Positions 7,435 to 16,989 of a DNA stretch of 22,111 bases are shown one piece after another (position 1 is the first letter of the stretch; every line of letters starts with the position of its first letter). The notes under the pieces were generated by a model. It was not told the DNA's origin. It did no database searches and was given only the letters and a program-made list of their open reading frames with translations. Source of the DNA: Haplomitrium mnioides (lineage: Eukaryota > Marchantiophyta > Haplomitriopsida > Calobryales). Position numbers and translations under genes: made by a program. The stretch covers positions 1 to 22,111 of the forward strand of contig JBNGIS010020250.1 of NCBI GenBank assembly GCA_049999725.1, written 5' to 3'.

Positions 7435-9680
7435 ATGCCAAGGAGATCGTGGAGAGTGTCGAGAGCCAAGGGAGGACGAGTCGCTACTAGGAGATCTGAG
7501 TGGAAGCGTTTCCTATTCAAATCAACTATTCCAGTGGAGACCGAAAGAGTTCCTGTGGAGGTAGTTCCGATTGCGGAAGAGATGCAGGCCAAGGAAATGA
7601 AGGGTGAAGGAGAGTTTGTGCCTACGAGACCGGTGAAGAGTCCCCACCTGCTGGCAATTTCCTACGACTTGAGGAAGGTTCTGAGGAGCCGAGGGCTTTG
7701 GAACTTTGCATGGAGGATTTGGGATCATAACTTGCGAGGTATGATCAGCTAGGGGAACTTTGAGAGAGTGGAAGTAGTCGATGTGGAATTGGTGTTCTCC
7801 TTCCAAGGGGAATTCGCGCATTACAACGAAGAAGCAATAAGGAAAATTTACCATCTTCTTGAGACTGATAATCCAGAAGCAAAATTGAAGCAGGATGGGC
7901 ATCTTCCCTATTTGTGTCCCGATCCGTCTGTAACCAATGATGGTTACAAGATCCAAGAAATAACCGAGACCTTGTTGCAAGAATTTGTGCAAGTTTTTGG
8001 CACAATTCTTTTTCAGCCAAAGCCTAGATATGTTACGAAAACCAATCTTTTTGTTTTGTTGAACGCATGGAGAGGGCACACCAAGGGGATGGCCTAGTTT
8101 ATTTACAGCATGATCCTTACCTATTTTCGGATCAGTTGGAGAAAGAGTCTGGTTATTTGGTATGCTATATTCATTCTCCATCATATGGAAGCCAACAAAG
8201 TCTGTACTTCGGAAGAGCGGGACTTGTTGGCAGGGGACCAGAGGACAGTTTCAGAAAAGACAGTTTGGACGGATGGAGTCCCAAGTAAGCCTGGAAGAAA
8301 ACCATGGAAGATGCCTTCTATCGATCCGATTCCGAGAAAAAGAGTGGAAATCCGAATTTCCAATCCGTCTTATCCGAAGCCACAGAAGAGGGCTCGAACG
8401 GACTCAAAGGAAATCTGGGTGGCTAAGTCTAATCAAGCAAGAGGTGCAAGAAAGGTGTATAAGGATACTGGAGTGTACCCCTTAGCATGTCGCAAGCCAA
8501 GAGAGGGGCGAACCATCGATATGATAGATTTGGAAGAAGGAAGTGCCGATTGGGGCAGAACACTGGAGGAACTTGATGCCCAACGAGAAGCCCAAAAAAA
8601 GGGAGACGGAGCAAGTCCAAGTTCAAATCCTAGAAGGGATTTCATGGCAAGCTCAGTGGCAATTCCAAAAGCTGAAGAAGAGGAGCCCGATGTAGTGCTT
8701 CTGGAGGTACATAATGCGAGATTGGGGGAGGGTTGTTTACAACCAGTGTTGAGTCCAATGGAGGATGAAGGCCACAATGCAGACGTATGCCCAGTGGAGG
8801 AAGAAAATGAAGAAAAAAGTGAGGCAGAGGAAAGCTTGAAAACGGCTTTGGAGGAATCGTCGGATGAGCCTCCAGCTATTGAGAAGAAAGCGAAAATGAT
8901 CGAGAGGGAATCCGATATTGAGTATGAAAATTGGGTGAGTACATTTCAATTGTTAAAAAAAAAAATATTGAAATCAAGGAGGGCCGATTGGAGAAAACGA
9001 TCAAAGAAGAAAGGAAGACTTCCAAAGATTCTTCGGAAGTCCTTGCGCAATTGCAAAAAGAGAAGTAGAGAGATTCCAAGGAATTGGCTCAAGTGGAGAC
9101 GTTGCAAAAGCGGGTTGCAACATTGGAAGCTTTGTTGAAGCAAAGGGAAGATAGCTTCTATTTCTAGGAGGAGAAATTCTCGAAGGTAGAAAAGGAGCTT
9201 CACGAGGAAAGAGGGAAGAGCCAGCAACTCTTCGGTGAAAAGGTGTTGCTGGAGTCCGAAGCGTGCAAACTGATCAATGAGATGGCAGGGATGGAGGCAC
9301 AGAAGCGTGCTCACGAAGAGAAGGAAAAGGAATGGAGGCAATAATTATACCAAGCGCTCCAAACATCGAAATCCATCCAGGAGAATCAAGCGAATACAAT
9401 GCAAAGGAAGTTGGCAAAATGGCAAAGGGACACCTTGGAAAGAGAGAAACGGGAATTTTCGGAAGATCTGTTGAAATCCGCTTGCGATGCAAAGGGATTA
9501 AAACAAATGTGGGACAAGGTTCAGCAGGTCCGAAATACAACTCTGGATAGGATGGATGTAAGCATGCAAAGGCTTGTTTTTGACTTAGACGAGGCCAATT
9601 AGGAGGTGTCAAACGTGCGAGAGCAATTGGCAGCTCTGGAGGAGCGGAGATATTCAGAAGTAACTCGGGATTTATTCTGA
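7435..9680 (+). pseudogene. Gag-like / plant-transposon-type protein with acidic linker and coiled coil, broken
   Basis: The ATG at 7435 (context AGCCATGCC) starts a frame that runs to 8954 with two stops (TAG at 7750 and 8095). It then continues one base back (-1) after an 11-A run (8955-8965) down to TGA at 9678-9680, with four more stops (9066, 9165, 9342, 9600). Order: a basic N-terminus; a globular domain (about 7,640-8,310) with TNDG, RGHTKG and GVPSK; a basic then strongly acidic linker (about 8,310-8,930); and a long heptad-rich coiled coil rich in Glu, Lys, Gln and Leu (about 8,975-9,660). The globular domain matches the gypsy additional ORF on the minus strand at the left end. The pattern of hydrophobic positions recalls PF20167-like plant transposon proteins and Athila ORFs; this is tentative. 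The function is unknown; coiled coils suggest self-assembly, as in a capsid. Confidence 0.7.
8955..8965 (+). other. A11 run at the -1 frame change
   Basis: The acidic-linker frame (codons starting at 8953, 8956 and so on) meets eleven A. The coiled-coil frame downstream is exactly -1 to it. The run contains the A AAA AAA form of a -1 slippery heptamer. Either one base was gained or two lost in the homopolymer, or the element once used -1 frameshifting here. Confidence 0.5.
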
Positions 9681-11170
9681 GTAAATTCTTCGGAGGACAT
9701 TTTTAAGTTACCTTAGAGTAGAAAGTCCTTCTGTCGCTTCAGAAGTGTCATTTCAGATAGTCTTGCATTTGTATAAGTCTCCTCAAGACTCTAAATTGAT
9801 GGTTGTTCTAGTTGTTGATTCTGAAGAGGCAAGTTGCCGATTCAAGTCTCAATGTAATTTTATGAAGTAAAGCACTCTTGGCTTCTTTTCAGATTTTCTA
9901 AAGTGGTGTTCTGTGTTTCAATCCAGAGTAAAGGAGAGAATTTGCGCAAGCGAGAACAAGAGATCAAACCTGTTCTGGATGCGAATGAAAGAACTTAATT
10001 TGGATGAAACCTCATAATCGTTAATTTGCGAATTGTTGTTCGGAGGGAAAAAACAGAATCCGCTAAGGCATTTCGGAAAGAGTTTAAAAGAGCCCGAGGG
10101 AAATAGAATCAATAACGCGACCCAGCAAGGGAGCTGACTGCGGTAGGGAGGTGTATCCCGAGCAGATCATAGGGCCTACTTGATCGCTGAGGCGAGTACG
10201 AGCCTTGTGAAAAAAACAAAAGGATTAAGGGGAAGAATCGGTGAGAATTAACCATGTAGGTCGACAAATCTGTGGGGTTGAGTTCCAGCCAACGAACTGG
10301 GGATCATTGGGAATTTCCAATCCTTTGCTCAAGGTGTTAATCTTAAATCTGAAAACTACAGTATAACCAGTTACGAAAGGAAGGAGAGGGAAAAGAAGAA
10401 GATATGAGAGCAAGAGAAGCTTCTCCTTTATCCTTGTGATTTGCAAGGGAGAAAATGGATTGCTCGGAGGATGCGCGAGCATAAATAAAGCACAAATTTG
10501 GTGGAAGTGGGAGTTAGAAGAGTGAATGCGGAAACATGATCAGAAGGATCTGAAGCATCGGAAGGCACGTGGCGAGAGGAGGTGTCTAGCGGAAGTTTAC
10601 GCTAGGAGTCAGAAGTTCAGATTCGGAAGGGGTCGAGTTTGAGTCCGAAGAGGGATTTCCGAAGTCCGAAGGAACGAGCAGAGCGACGGTCAAGCTTCTA
10701 GGAGGAAAAAATCGTCAGACGGCTGAGTTCTGAAGTGTATGATTTGTCAAGAAGCGGGAAAAGTTAGAAGCGACGTCAGCTAAGGTGTCGTGTAGTTGTC
10801 TGGTCAACGTACGACGGGGGGGAAGTACAAGAAAGGACAGAGAAGGACAAGGCGTTCCAACTTCCAAGTTGACTGCGACGTCGGACGGTTGGCGGAACAG
10901 GGTCAGAAGCAAAGCTTTGGAAGTGTCAAGTTGAACCAGAAGCAGTGCTTTGGAAAGGGGTTTTCGGGCTTAATGCAATCCGATTCAAAATTCTGGGATC
11001 CGATTTGGAGCCTCAGGAAGGTGGTTGTGAACCCTTAATTGTCCTGATTGCGGGAAGTGAAGATTTCTCTGAGAATTAAGATTATTTTGTCACAAAACCA
11101 CGGTCCTCCCCGAGTAAAAGAACATGGAGAAGGGTAAATCTCAAATTGTCGGGATCACCAATATACTACA
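9681..11170 (+). other. 3' non-coding part of the nested element
   Basis: About 1.5 kb with no protein I recognise. The first 200 bp look like a 3' untranslated region, with a TTATGAAGTAAAG word near 9,860 before T-rich sequence. Read on the minus strand, a TTTATTTATG word near 10,490 precedes a pyrimidine-rich stretch, which looks promoter-like. TCCGAAG words are dense around 10,560-10,670. A 3' LTR, if present, should end at 11,170, but its start was not found. Confidence 0.4.
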
Positions 11171-11970
11171 CTCATGTAGACCAGATTACCGGTTTCTGCA
11201 TAGGGCCACACTGTTCTACATGCTGCTTCTTTATTAAAGTACATGCCATCAACATTTAATACTTTATCCCCTTACCAACTTGCCTATGGGACTATTCTCG
11301 ATCTCTCTCATCTCCATATTTTTGGATGTCAAGTCCTTGTTCCAATTTTGGGACCAAAAAAATACTAAAATGGGACCTCAATGGCATAAGGGCATTTATG
11401 TGGGATATGAAACCCCACTGATTATACGATATCTAGAACCATCCACAACGGATGTATTTCATGCCAGATTCATTGACTGCCACTTCTATGAGGATATATT
11501 CCCATCGTTGTTTGAAGATAAAACTTCTTCAATACCAAAAAAGTTAGAATGGGAGAAACAATCCACTTTATGGATAGATCGAAGAACAAGGTAGTGTGAG
11601 GATGAAGTCAAGAGACTTCTTCATTTGATTAAGACTGTCGAATAGTTTCTTGATTCATTTAATGAGATTGCAAAGGTAACACGATCACACATTCCTATTG
11701 TAAATATATCTGCAAGGATTCAGGACATTACTACAACAATGAGTGATCAATTACCAAGGCAAAAGAAAGGACCCCCTTTAGGCTCCAAAGACTCTCAAGC
11801 CAAGGCAACAAAATACAACAAAGAAAACTATATTCTCCACTGATAGACCTCTACTACCATCATCATCCACTACACCACCATCTCACCCTACTATATCTCT
11901 TTTAGAGATCCCAGATAATAAATAAATATCAATCCACTATATAGATACTAGGATTTTATGGCAGCAAAAG
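11171..11970 (+). pseudogene. Copia integrase, C-terminal part and linker to RT
   Basis: Starting at the second CTCAT copy, the frame continues the interrupted integrase with the TRLPVSA block, then a GH-VLHAASL block. Two TAG codons stand where Trp is expected (11,178 and 11,200 regions). After an HLHIFGCQV block a frameshift near 11,365 leads to the frame of 11,280-11,594. That frame carries KMGPQ, GIYVGYET, RYLEP and DCHFYEDIFP, all standard copia integrase C-terminal motifs. Beyond the stop at 11,592-11,594 the linker is still recognisable by VTRSHIP and GPPLGSKDS, up to about 11,810. The remaining 160 bp are weak. Confidence 0.85.
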
Positions 11971-11979
11971 AGTGTTAGT

Positions 11980-13138
11980 ATGGATGACCATTTTGCATTC
12001 ATGATTTCACATACTATATCCGATGTACGACTTGATCCACGGTCTGTCAAAGAAGCTATGGGCAGTCCCAATTGGATTGAATGGGAAAAGGCAATGAATT
12101 CCAAATTGGATTCCATGATACAGAGGAAAGTATTCGGACCTTTAATCCCCGTACCCTCTGACGCCCATTTAATCGGATATAGGTGGAATTTCGTGAAGAA
12201 GAGAAATGAGAAAGGCAATATTGTCAGATATAAGGCACGCCATGTAGCCAAGGGCTATACACAGATTCTTAGGAGAGACCATGATCTCATATATGCCCCA
12301 GTTATGGATGCTATCACATACCGGTTCCTAGTTGGCTTTTTCCTAGAACATGAGCTCATGACACATTAGTTAGATGTGGTGACAGCATAGCTATATGGGC
12401 TGCTTGATACCTAGATTTATATGAAAGCTCCCTTAGAGCTTATTGCTCAGAATATCTATCATATTCAGGGGGAGAATGTATGTAAGAGAAAACCTTTAAG
12501 CGAACCATCTACCTCTTTACCAATGACCAATTTACAGCCCAAGAGGGGGAGTACTGGGCTTGGACCTTTAGTCCATGAGATGCAGACTAGGCAAATTGGA
12601 CCTATTGTCCCTCCTATGCACCAATCCATGCCTCTAACCAAGGATGGATATGTTGTCCAGATCATGAGATCTATTTATGGACTTAAAGCAAAGTGGTCGT
12701 ATATGGTATCAGAGATTTAAAGAGGAGATGATAGCCATGGGTTTTCACTATGATGACATTGCACCAAGTCTATTCATCAAGAATGTCAACAAAAAATTTA
12801 TTGTTGTCGCGCTTTATAATGATGATATAAACTTATTTGGACACCAATCCCTCCTTGAGTAGACTATTTCTATGCTTAAGAAGATTTTTGATATGAGGGA
12901 TATTGGTAAGATAGCCTATTTCTTGGGACTACAGTTTGAGTACCTTGACAATGGCATTTTAGTCCATCAGAGTACCTATACTAAGAAAGTCCTAAAACAA
13001 TTTAATATGGATAAATCTCATCCAGTAACATCTCCTATAGAGGTTAGATCACTGGATAGAGAGAAAGATTTATTCCGTAAAAGGAAAGATATAAAGCCTA
13101 TCCTCGAATCTAAGATTCCATATCTCTTAGCTATATAG
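11980..13138 (+). pseudogene. Copia reverse transcriptase (RVT_2), broken
   Basis: RT copies the element RNA into DNA. The frame at 11,980-12,369 shows the EWEKAMNSKLDSM entry, then the GYRWNFVKKRNEKGNIVRYK and KARHVAKGY blocks of the fingers. Motif A (LDVVTA, with the catalytic Asp) follows at about 12,370, with three stops close together at 12,367, 12,388 and 12,412. An IYMKAP block comes next. A frameshift near 12,690 separates SIYGLK from the downstream QSGRIWYQRF piece. The active-site motif C reads YNDD (about 12,818), so both Asp are kept but the usual Val is Asn. The YFLGLQFE and YTKKVLKQF blocks of the thumb region end at a stop at 13,136-13,138. Confidence 0.9.
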
Positions 13139-13812
13139 GAGCTCTTATGTACTTGGCAAATCAAACTCAACCTGATATTTCCTTTGCCGTGAACCTGCTA
13201 GCCAGGCATACTTCACAACCTACTATAAGGCATTGGAATGGTATCAAGCGGGTATTCAGATATTTACAAGGAACCATTGACATGGGACTATATTTCCCGA
13301 AACACATTGATCAAATCCTAACCGGTTATGCGGATGCAGGATACCTTTCGGATTTTGATGATGCTAAATCCCAAACCGGATATGTATTCCTATATGGCTC
13401 TACAACCATGTCATGGAAGAGTACTAAGCAGACTTTGGCTTGCACATCTTCCAACAATGCAGAGATCATAGCTCTGTATGAAGTCAGTTGGGAATGCATT
13501 TATTTATGTAGGATGATTGGTCATATTTATGTGTCTTGTTGTCTTCCTTGTCTATCTGACCCTACTTTTCTCTATGAGGATAATTTGGCATGTGTGCAGC
13601 AAAGCTCACAGGGCTTTATCCGAGGAGATTGCATTAAGCATATAGCACCAAAGTTCTTTTTTACACATGAGCAACAAGATGACACCATTTCAGTGCAGAT
13701 GATCGTCGACAAAGATAATATGGCAGATCTTCTTACCAAGGCTTTACCTCTTACACTACATCGACGATATTGTGATCTTATTGGACTACACCGACTATCC
13801 ATCTTATTATGA
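13139..13812 (+). pseudogene. Copia RNase H and polyprotein C-terminus
   Basis: After a 1-nt shift the last 221 codons form an unbroken frame (13,147-13,812). It begins MYLANQTQPDISFAVNLLAR, the usual join between RT connection and RNase H, then RVFRYLQGT. RNase H acidic positions are visible in GYADAGYLSD, in the SSNNAEIIAL block (Glu) and in YEDNLACVQ (Asp), and the C-terminal DNMADLLTKALP motif closes the polyprotein. Of all copia parts this one is best kept, although it has no own start and depends on the broken upstream frame. Confidence 0.9.
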
Positions 13813-14205
13813 TCTACATCGATATATTCAACATTCTTTATATTTTATATCTATTCAACGATCATATATTTTATTTTGGCGGGGTATTATTATATTTTTC
13901 CATTTGATCTATATCATTTATTCATCTTGTCTCATTATGCTATACTCTTATGCTTTTCATGGCCTATAGCCATCTTATTTATCTTTTTATATCTTGGGAT
14001 ACTTTCTATTTCATATATTCTCATCCATGCATAGTGATGGTTGTACTCTTTCCCTCAAAGGAGTATGAGAGGGTTTTAATGAGGAAACATCATTATCAAT
14101 CTAGATGGATTTTATTGTGAGAGTTGGCGTTATTTCTCTTATTTTTCTTATTATCATCTTACTATATCTATGTTACGTTTGTTTACAACATTCCCATGTT
14201 ATAAC
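13813..14205 (+). other. Copia 3' untranslated spacer
   Basis: About 390 bp of T-rich sequence between the polyprotein stop and the polypurine tract. No gene or repeat was recognised in it. Confidence 0.6.
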
Positions 14206-14215
14206 CAACGGGGAG
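14206..14215 (+). other. Polypurine tract of the copia element
   Basis: CAACGGGGAG ends exactly one base before the TG of the 3' LTR. Its position and the GGGGAG core fit the primer for plus-strand DNA synthesis. Confidence 0.7.
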
Positions 14216-14475
14216 TGTTAGGATATATAGAGTAACATGATAGTAAGATTAGATGATGTTTCTTAATCTAGGATTAAGTTACCAATCTATAATTAGTGAC
14301 TACATTAGTTTAACACTAACATAGGATTAAGGTAACAAACATATCATTGTATTATTCATGTTTATGATATGATATAAGATTGAGAGAGGAGAAGAAAGAG
14401 AGGAAGCATTTCTACACACATGCTATGAGCTAATGAGCCTAAGTGTTGAGTACCTATTGTATACAATATCCAACA
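14216..14475 (+). repeat. 3' LTR of the copia element
   Basis: A 260-bp copy of 2494-2755, starting TGTTAGGATA and ending ATATCCAACA. It differs at about 15 positions and by one missing CA dinucleotide in the CACACA stretch. It is followed directly by GCTAA, the second target copy. Confidence 0.93.
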
Positions 14476-14930
14476 GCTAAACTTTTTGTATGATCATTAG
14501 CTCTTGGATTATATGGCAATGTCCTCCGATGCTTAATCAAATATTTTCCTCATCAAATTTTCAATTGTCAATTTGAGGAAATGAATTCCTTTATTGCTTG
14601 CCAATTCTAGCAGACACCCAAAATGGCTGATAATATTATCAAATAAAATTTCATCTACAACATCCACAGTATCCCTCTTTAGTGGGTTAGCTTCTACCCA
14701 TTTAGTAGCATAGTCTGTTGCTACCAAAATATACCAATTGTGCAACCATCGAGTTGCTAATTGAATCGGCCCACCAAAATCAATTCCCCACTTCTCAAAA
14801 GAAGCTAAAGGATTTTTTAAAGTCAATGGCCAATGAGATGTGATGGTCGGTTGTCCTGTCCACTGGCAGGGATCACATCATTTAATAAATTCTGACACAT
14901 TCTAACTCATCTTCGACCACCAATAAAGAC
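14476..14930 (-). pseudogene. Ty3/gypsy integrase core, truncated by the copia insertion
   Basis: A CDPCQ pair of the zinc-binding HHCC domain lies near 14,875. The catalytic core follows: first Asp in WGIDFGGP, then the YILVATDYATKWVEA block. The position of the second catalytic Asp reads ASNKGIHFL, so Asp is replaced by Asn. The region near the third catalytic residue reads NDHTK, without the expected Glu. The frame 14,826-14,533 is open; a stop follows, and recognisable sequence continues to the copia target site. The C-terminal half resumes at 2,493. Two of three catalytic residues appear lost, so this copy is dead regardless of the insertion. Confidence 0.85.
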
Positions 14931-15199
14931 TCTCCAAAATCTTCTTTTCCATGTTCTTCATCACAAAATGACCTCCCTCCATATCTTCATGTAATGTTGA
15001 GAAACTTTCTTCCAATCAACTTGTTCAACACACCTCCAAAGAGCTTCGTCGGGTCCTAACTTGTAGAGAATCCCTTCAAACAATGTATAAGGTGACATGT
15101 TGTGTTAAAACACCGCTCTCTTCTTTGGGGTCAAACAATAAGGAATTACTTGATTCTTTAAGTAATCAATAATCTTCTTGAATTCCCATTCCTTTGATA
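14931..15199 (-). pseudogene. Linker between gypsy RNase H and integrase zinc-binding domain
   Basis: The translation is patchy, but blocks such as YTLFEGILYKLGPDEALWRC show the usual segment leading into the integrase HHCC domain. Several stops are present. Confidence 0.55.
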
Positions 15200-15728
15200 C
15201 TTTAATAAGATGTTCGTCTGCCAATTGATCATTCACTTGATCCATTGCTAGCTCTCTTTCCAATCTTGACAAAAAATCTGCATTTTCATGGACCTTCCCA
15301 TATCAAACATGTACCTCAAATTCAAACTCTTGCAACAACATAATCCATCTCGCCAATCCCCTAAACAGATCTAGTCTGTTTACAATATAGTTCAAAACAT
15401 TATGATCTATATGAAAGATAAATGAATGCCTCAACAAATAATGTTGGAATTTTTGAACTGCATAGATCAATTCCAATCCCTCTCATTAAGTTGTATGATA
15501 ATTTTGTTCTGGGATTGATAACTGTCGTCTTGTATAATAGATCGGATGTTCATTTTTCCCTTCTCCTTTATGATTTAACACCACTTTGATTGCAGTCTGA
15601 GATGTATCAACGTATACATGAAGTTTCTTTTTCCAATCTAGCACAGCCATCACAAGAGCATTAATCAACTTCTGCTTCAAGGCCTTAAAGACTTCTAGAC
15701 ATTCTTTTGTCCAATTCCACTCTTCCAT
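15200..15728 (-). pseudogene. Ty3/gypsy RNase H
   Basis: The frame 15,728-15,486 begins MEEWNWTKECLEVFKALKQ. This is the standard stretch before gypsy RNase H. It goes on to LHVYVDTSQTAIKVVL (first catalytic Asp), PIYYTRRQLS and EQNYHTT. A stop occurs at 15,488-15,486. Downstream the pattern continues with LELIYAVQKFQHYLL, FHIDHNVLNY, LARWIMLLQEFEFEV and NADFLSRLE, the C-terminal RNase H-like motifs. RNase H removes the RNA strand during reverse transcription; stops make this copy inactive. Confidence 0.85.
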
Positions 15729-16671
15729 TTTTTGAAGAAATTTTGTTCTTCAATTTGGCTCAACAATCTTAGCATAACCTTGAATCATCCTTCAATAATA
15801 TCTAATACAACCAAGAAATGCACAAACTCCTTTCAGATTAGTCGAAATAGGCAAATCCACAATCACTTTTACCTTTGATATATCCAACATAATCCTCTAC
15901 TTTGAAATTTTATGTCTTAGCAAGATTCCTTCAAACATCTCAAAATAGCATTTCTTTCAATGCAAACAACTTTGGAATTTTTTACGTTGATCAAAACACT
16001 TTCAAAGAAAACTTAGTTGACTCTTTGTTGATGAATGAGCACAGAAATCATCGAGGAACACTTCCATAAAAATTTGCAAATACTTTTTGAATGAAATAGT
16101 CATCAGTTGGGTAAATGTTTCAAGCACATTGCATAACCCAAACAACATCACTTTATAAGCCCAAGTTCCCCAATCCATTGTGAATGTAGTCTTATCCCAA
16201 TCTTCTAGATGAATAGAAATCTCATTATATCCACTCAATCTGTCTATAAGAGAATAACACTCCTTCCTTGCCACTGCATCCAAGATACCATCAATAAAAG
16301 GCATCAGATGGAAGTCATTGTTTGTTCGTATTTAGTTTTTGAAAATCCATGCATACTCTGATCTTTCTTCCCTTCTTTGGAACAATCACCATAGGAGAAA
16401 CCCACTAAGAATTTGCAATTGGAAAAATTATATTTGCCTCAATTAGCTTATGGATCTCCTCCTTTACTTTAAAAGAGAAATTTGGATTTAAACAATATTG
16501 TCTTTGACAAACTAGAATGACATCTTCTTGCAACTCAATCCGGTGTTGACAAACTTTAGATGTCACTCCTTTCAAATCTTTATAACTCCAAGCAAAAATA
16601 TCTCGATACTTTGATAATAGTTCTTTATAGGCTTCAAGTGCAACTCCCATCCTCTTCTTTGAAACCTTCAA
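15729..16671 (-). pseudogene. Ty3/gypsy reverse transcriptase
   Basis: Two open frames carry it. The first (16,671-16,405) holds the pre-RT block with KYRDIFAWSYKDLKG and the HRIEL and IHKLIEANII segments. The second (16,304-16,002) holds MPFIDGILDAVA, motif A in CYSLIDRLSGYNEISIH, the KTTFTMDWGTWAYKVM block, FGLCNVLETF, and motif C as FLDDF. The catalytic Asp residues remain. Thumb and connection sequence can be followed to 15,729 in changing frames. The WGT-AY-VM-FGL pattern is of the non-chromovirus type to my eye. Stops and shifts interrupt it. Confidence 0.88.
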
Positions 16672-16989
16672 AAGTTTTGGGATTGGACTTAGTCTTGATA
16701 TTTACCAACTAAACTTCATCCTCCTTGGAAAATTCTTCTTGTGCAACCGCCAACTCAACAAGAGGTGGTGGAAGAACCGCAACCATGCTAGACTTTTCAA
16801 CTATATCATCCGCTCTTGATGGTAAATCATCAATCATTCTTACAATCAGGCATTGGATCTCAGGTCCGGTGCCTTCTTTTGGATGTTCCTCCTCTCTTGC
16901 TTCTAAACGAGGTCCTCTTTGAATCTCTTCAATTATCTCATCAATTGACCATTGAAATCCCGCAACAATCTTTTGTTGCTCACACTTAG
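16672..16989 (-). other. Spacer between gypsy protease and RT, degenerate
   Basis: About 320 bp where no domain was recognised. It probably encodes the variable linker between protease and RT, with a Glu/Pro-rich stretch on the minus strand. Confidence 0.4.

Larger units (their letters stand above)
7042..11170 (+). mobile_element. Nested 4.1-kb non-autonomous retroelement-like insertion without visible LTRs
   Basis: The insertion starts TGTGACGCAG and ends CAATATACTACA, the TG...CA ends of LTR elements, inside a perfect 5-bp duplication. It carries one broken ORF of about 750 codons and no pol. By eye I could not match the first 390 bp to anything in the last 1.5 kb, so LTRs are either very diverged, deleted in part, or absent. 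It is richer in CG dinucleotides than the host copia and full of TCCGAA/TTCGGA words. Its protein is paralogous to the additional ORF of the gypsy element at 1,578-407. Best reading: a non-autonomous relative of that gypsy lineage, similar in spirit to LARD or TR-GAG elements. The strand given follows the ORF. Confidence 0.75.
2494..14475 (+). mobile_element. Ty1/copia LTR retrotransposon, degenerate, inserted in gypsy integrase
   Basis: The element is bounded by two similar LTRs (2494-2755 and 14216-14475) and a 5-bp target duplication. Internal order is gag, integrase, reverse transcriptase, RNase H, which is the copia (Pseudoviridae) order with integrase before RT. Its length of 11,982 bp includes a 4,129-bp nested insertion plus one duplicated 5-mer, so the element itself is about 7.85 kb. 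All coding parts carry stops and frameshifts, so it is not autonomous. The leader is very long and the protease seems to be deleted. Confidence 0.92.

Noticed and set aside
7522-8184. 220-codon minus-strand frame
   Set aside because: It is the antisense shadow of the nested element's ORF, whose plus-strand reading has a paralog with matching spacing.
8932-8985. GTGAGTA donor-like site followed by AG, as an alternative to the frame change at A11
   Set aside because: The implied intron would be under 60 bp with no good acceptor, too short for a typical plant intron.
8946-9341. Hydrophobic minus-strand frame resembling a membrane protein
   Set aside because: Leu/Phe-rich text is the expected antisense of a Glu/Lys-rich coiled coil.
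10225-10482. 85-codon hydrophobic minus-strand frame in the nested element
   Set aside because: No family motif; hydrophobicity comes from a purine-rich plus strand. Kept only as a promoter-like hint.
13772-13969. 65-codon frame overlapping the end of copia RNase H
   Set aside because: It starts inside the RNase H coding end and runs into T-rich 3' spacer; no domain.
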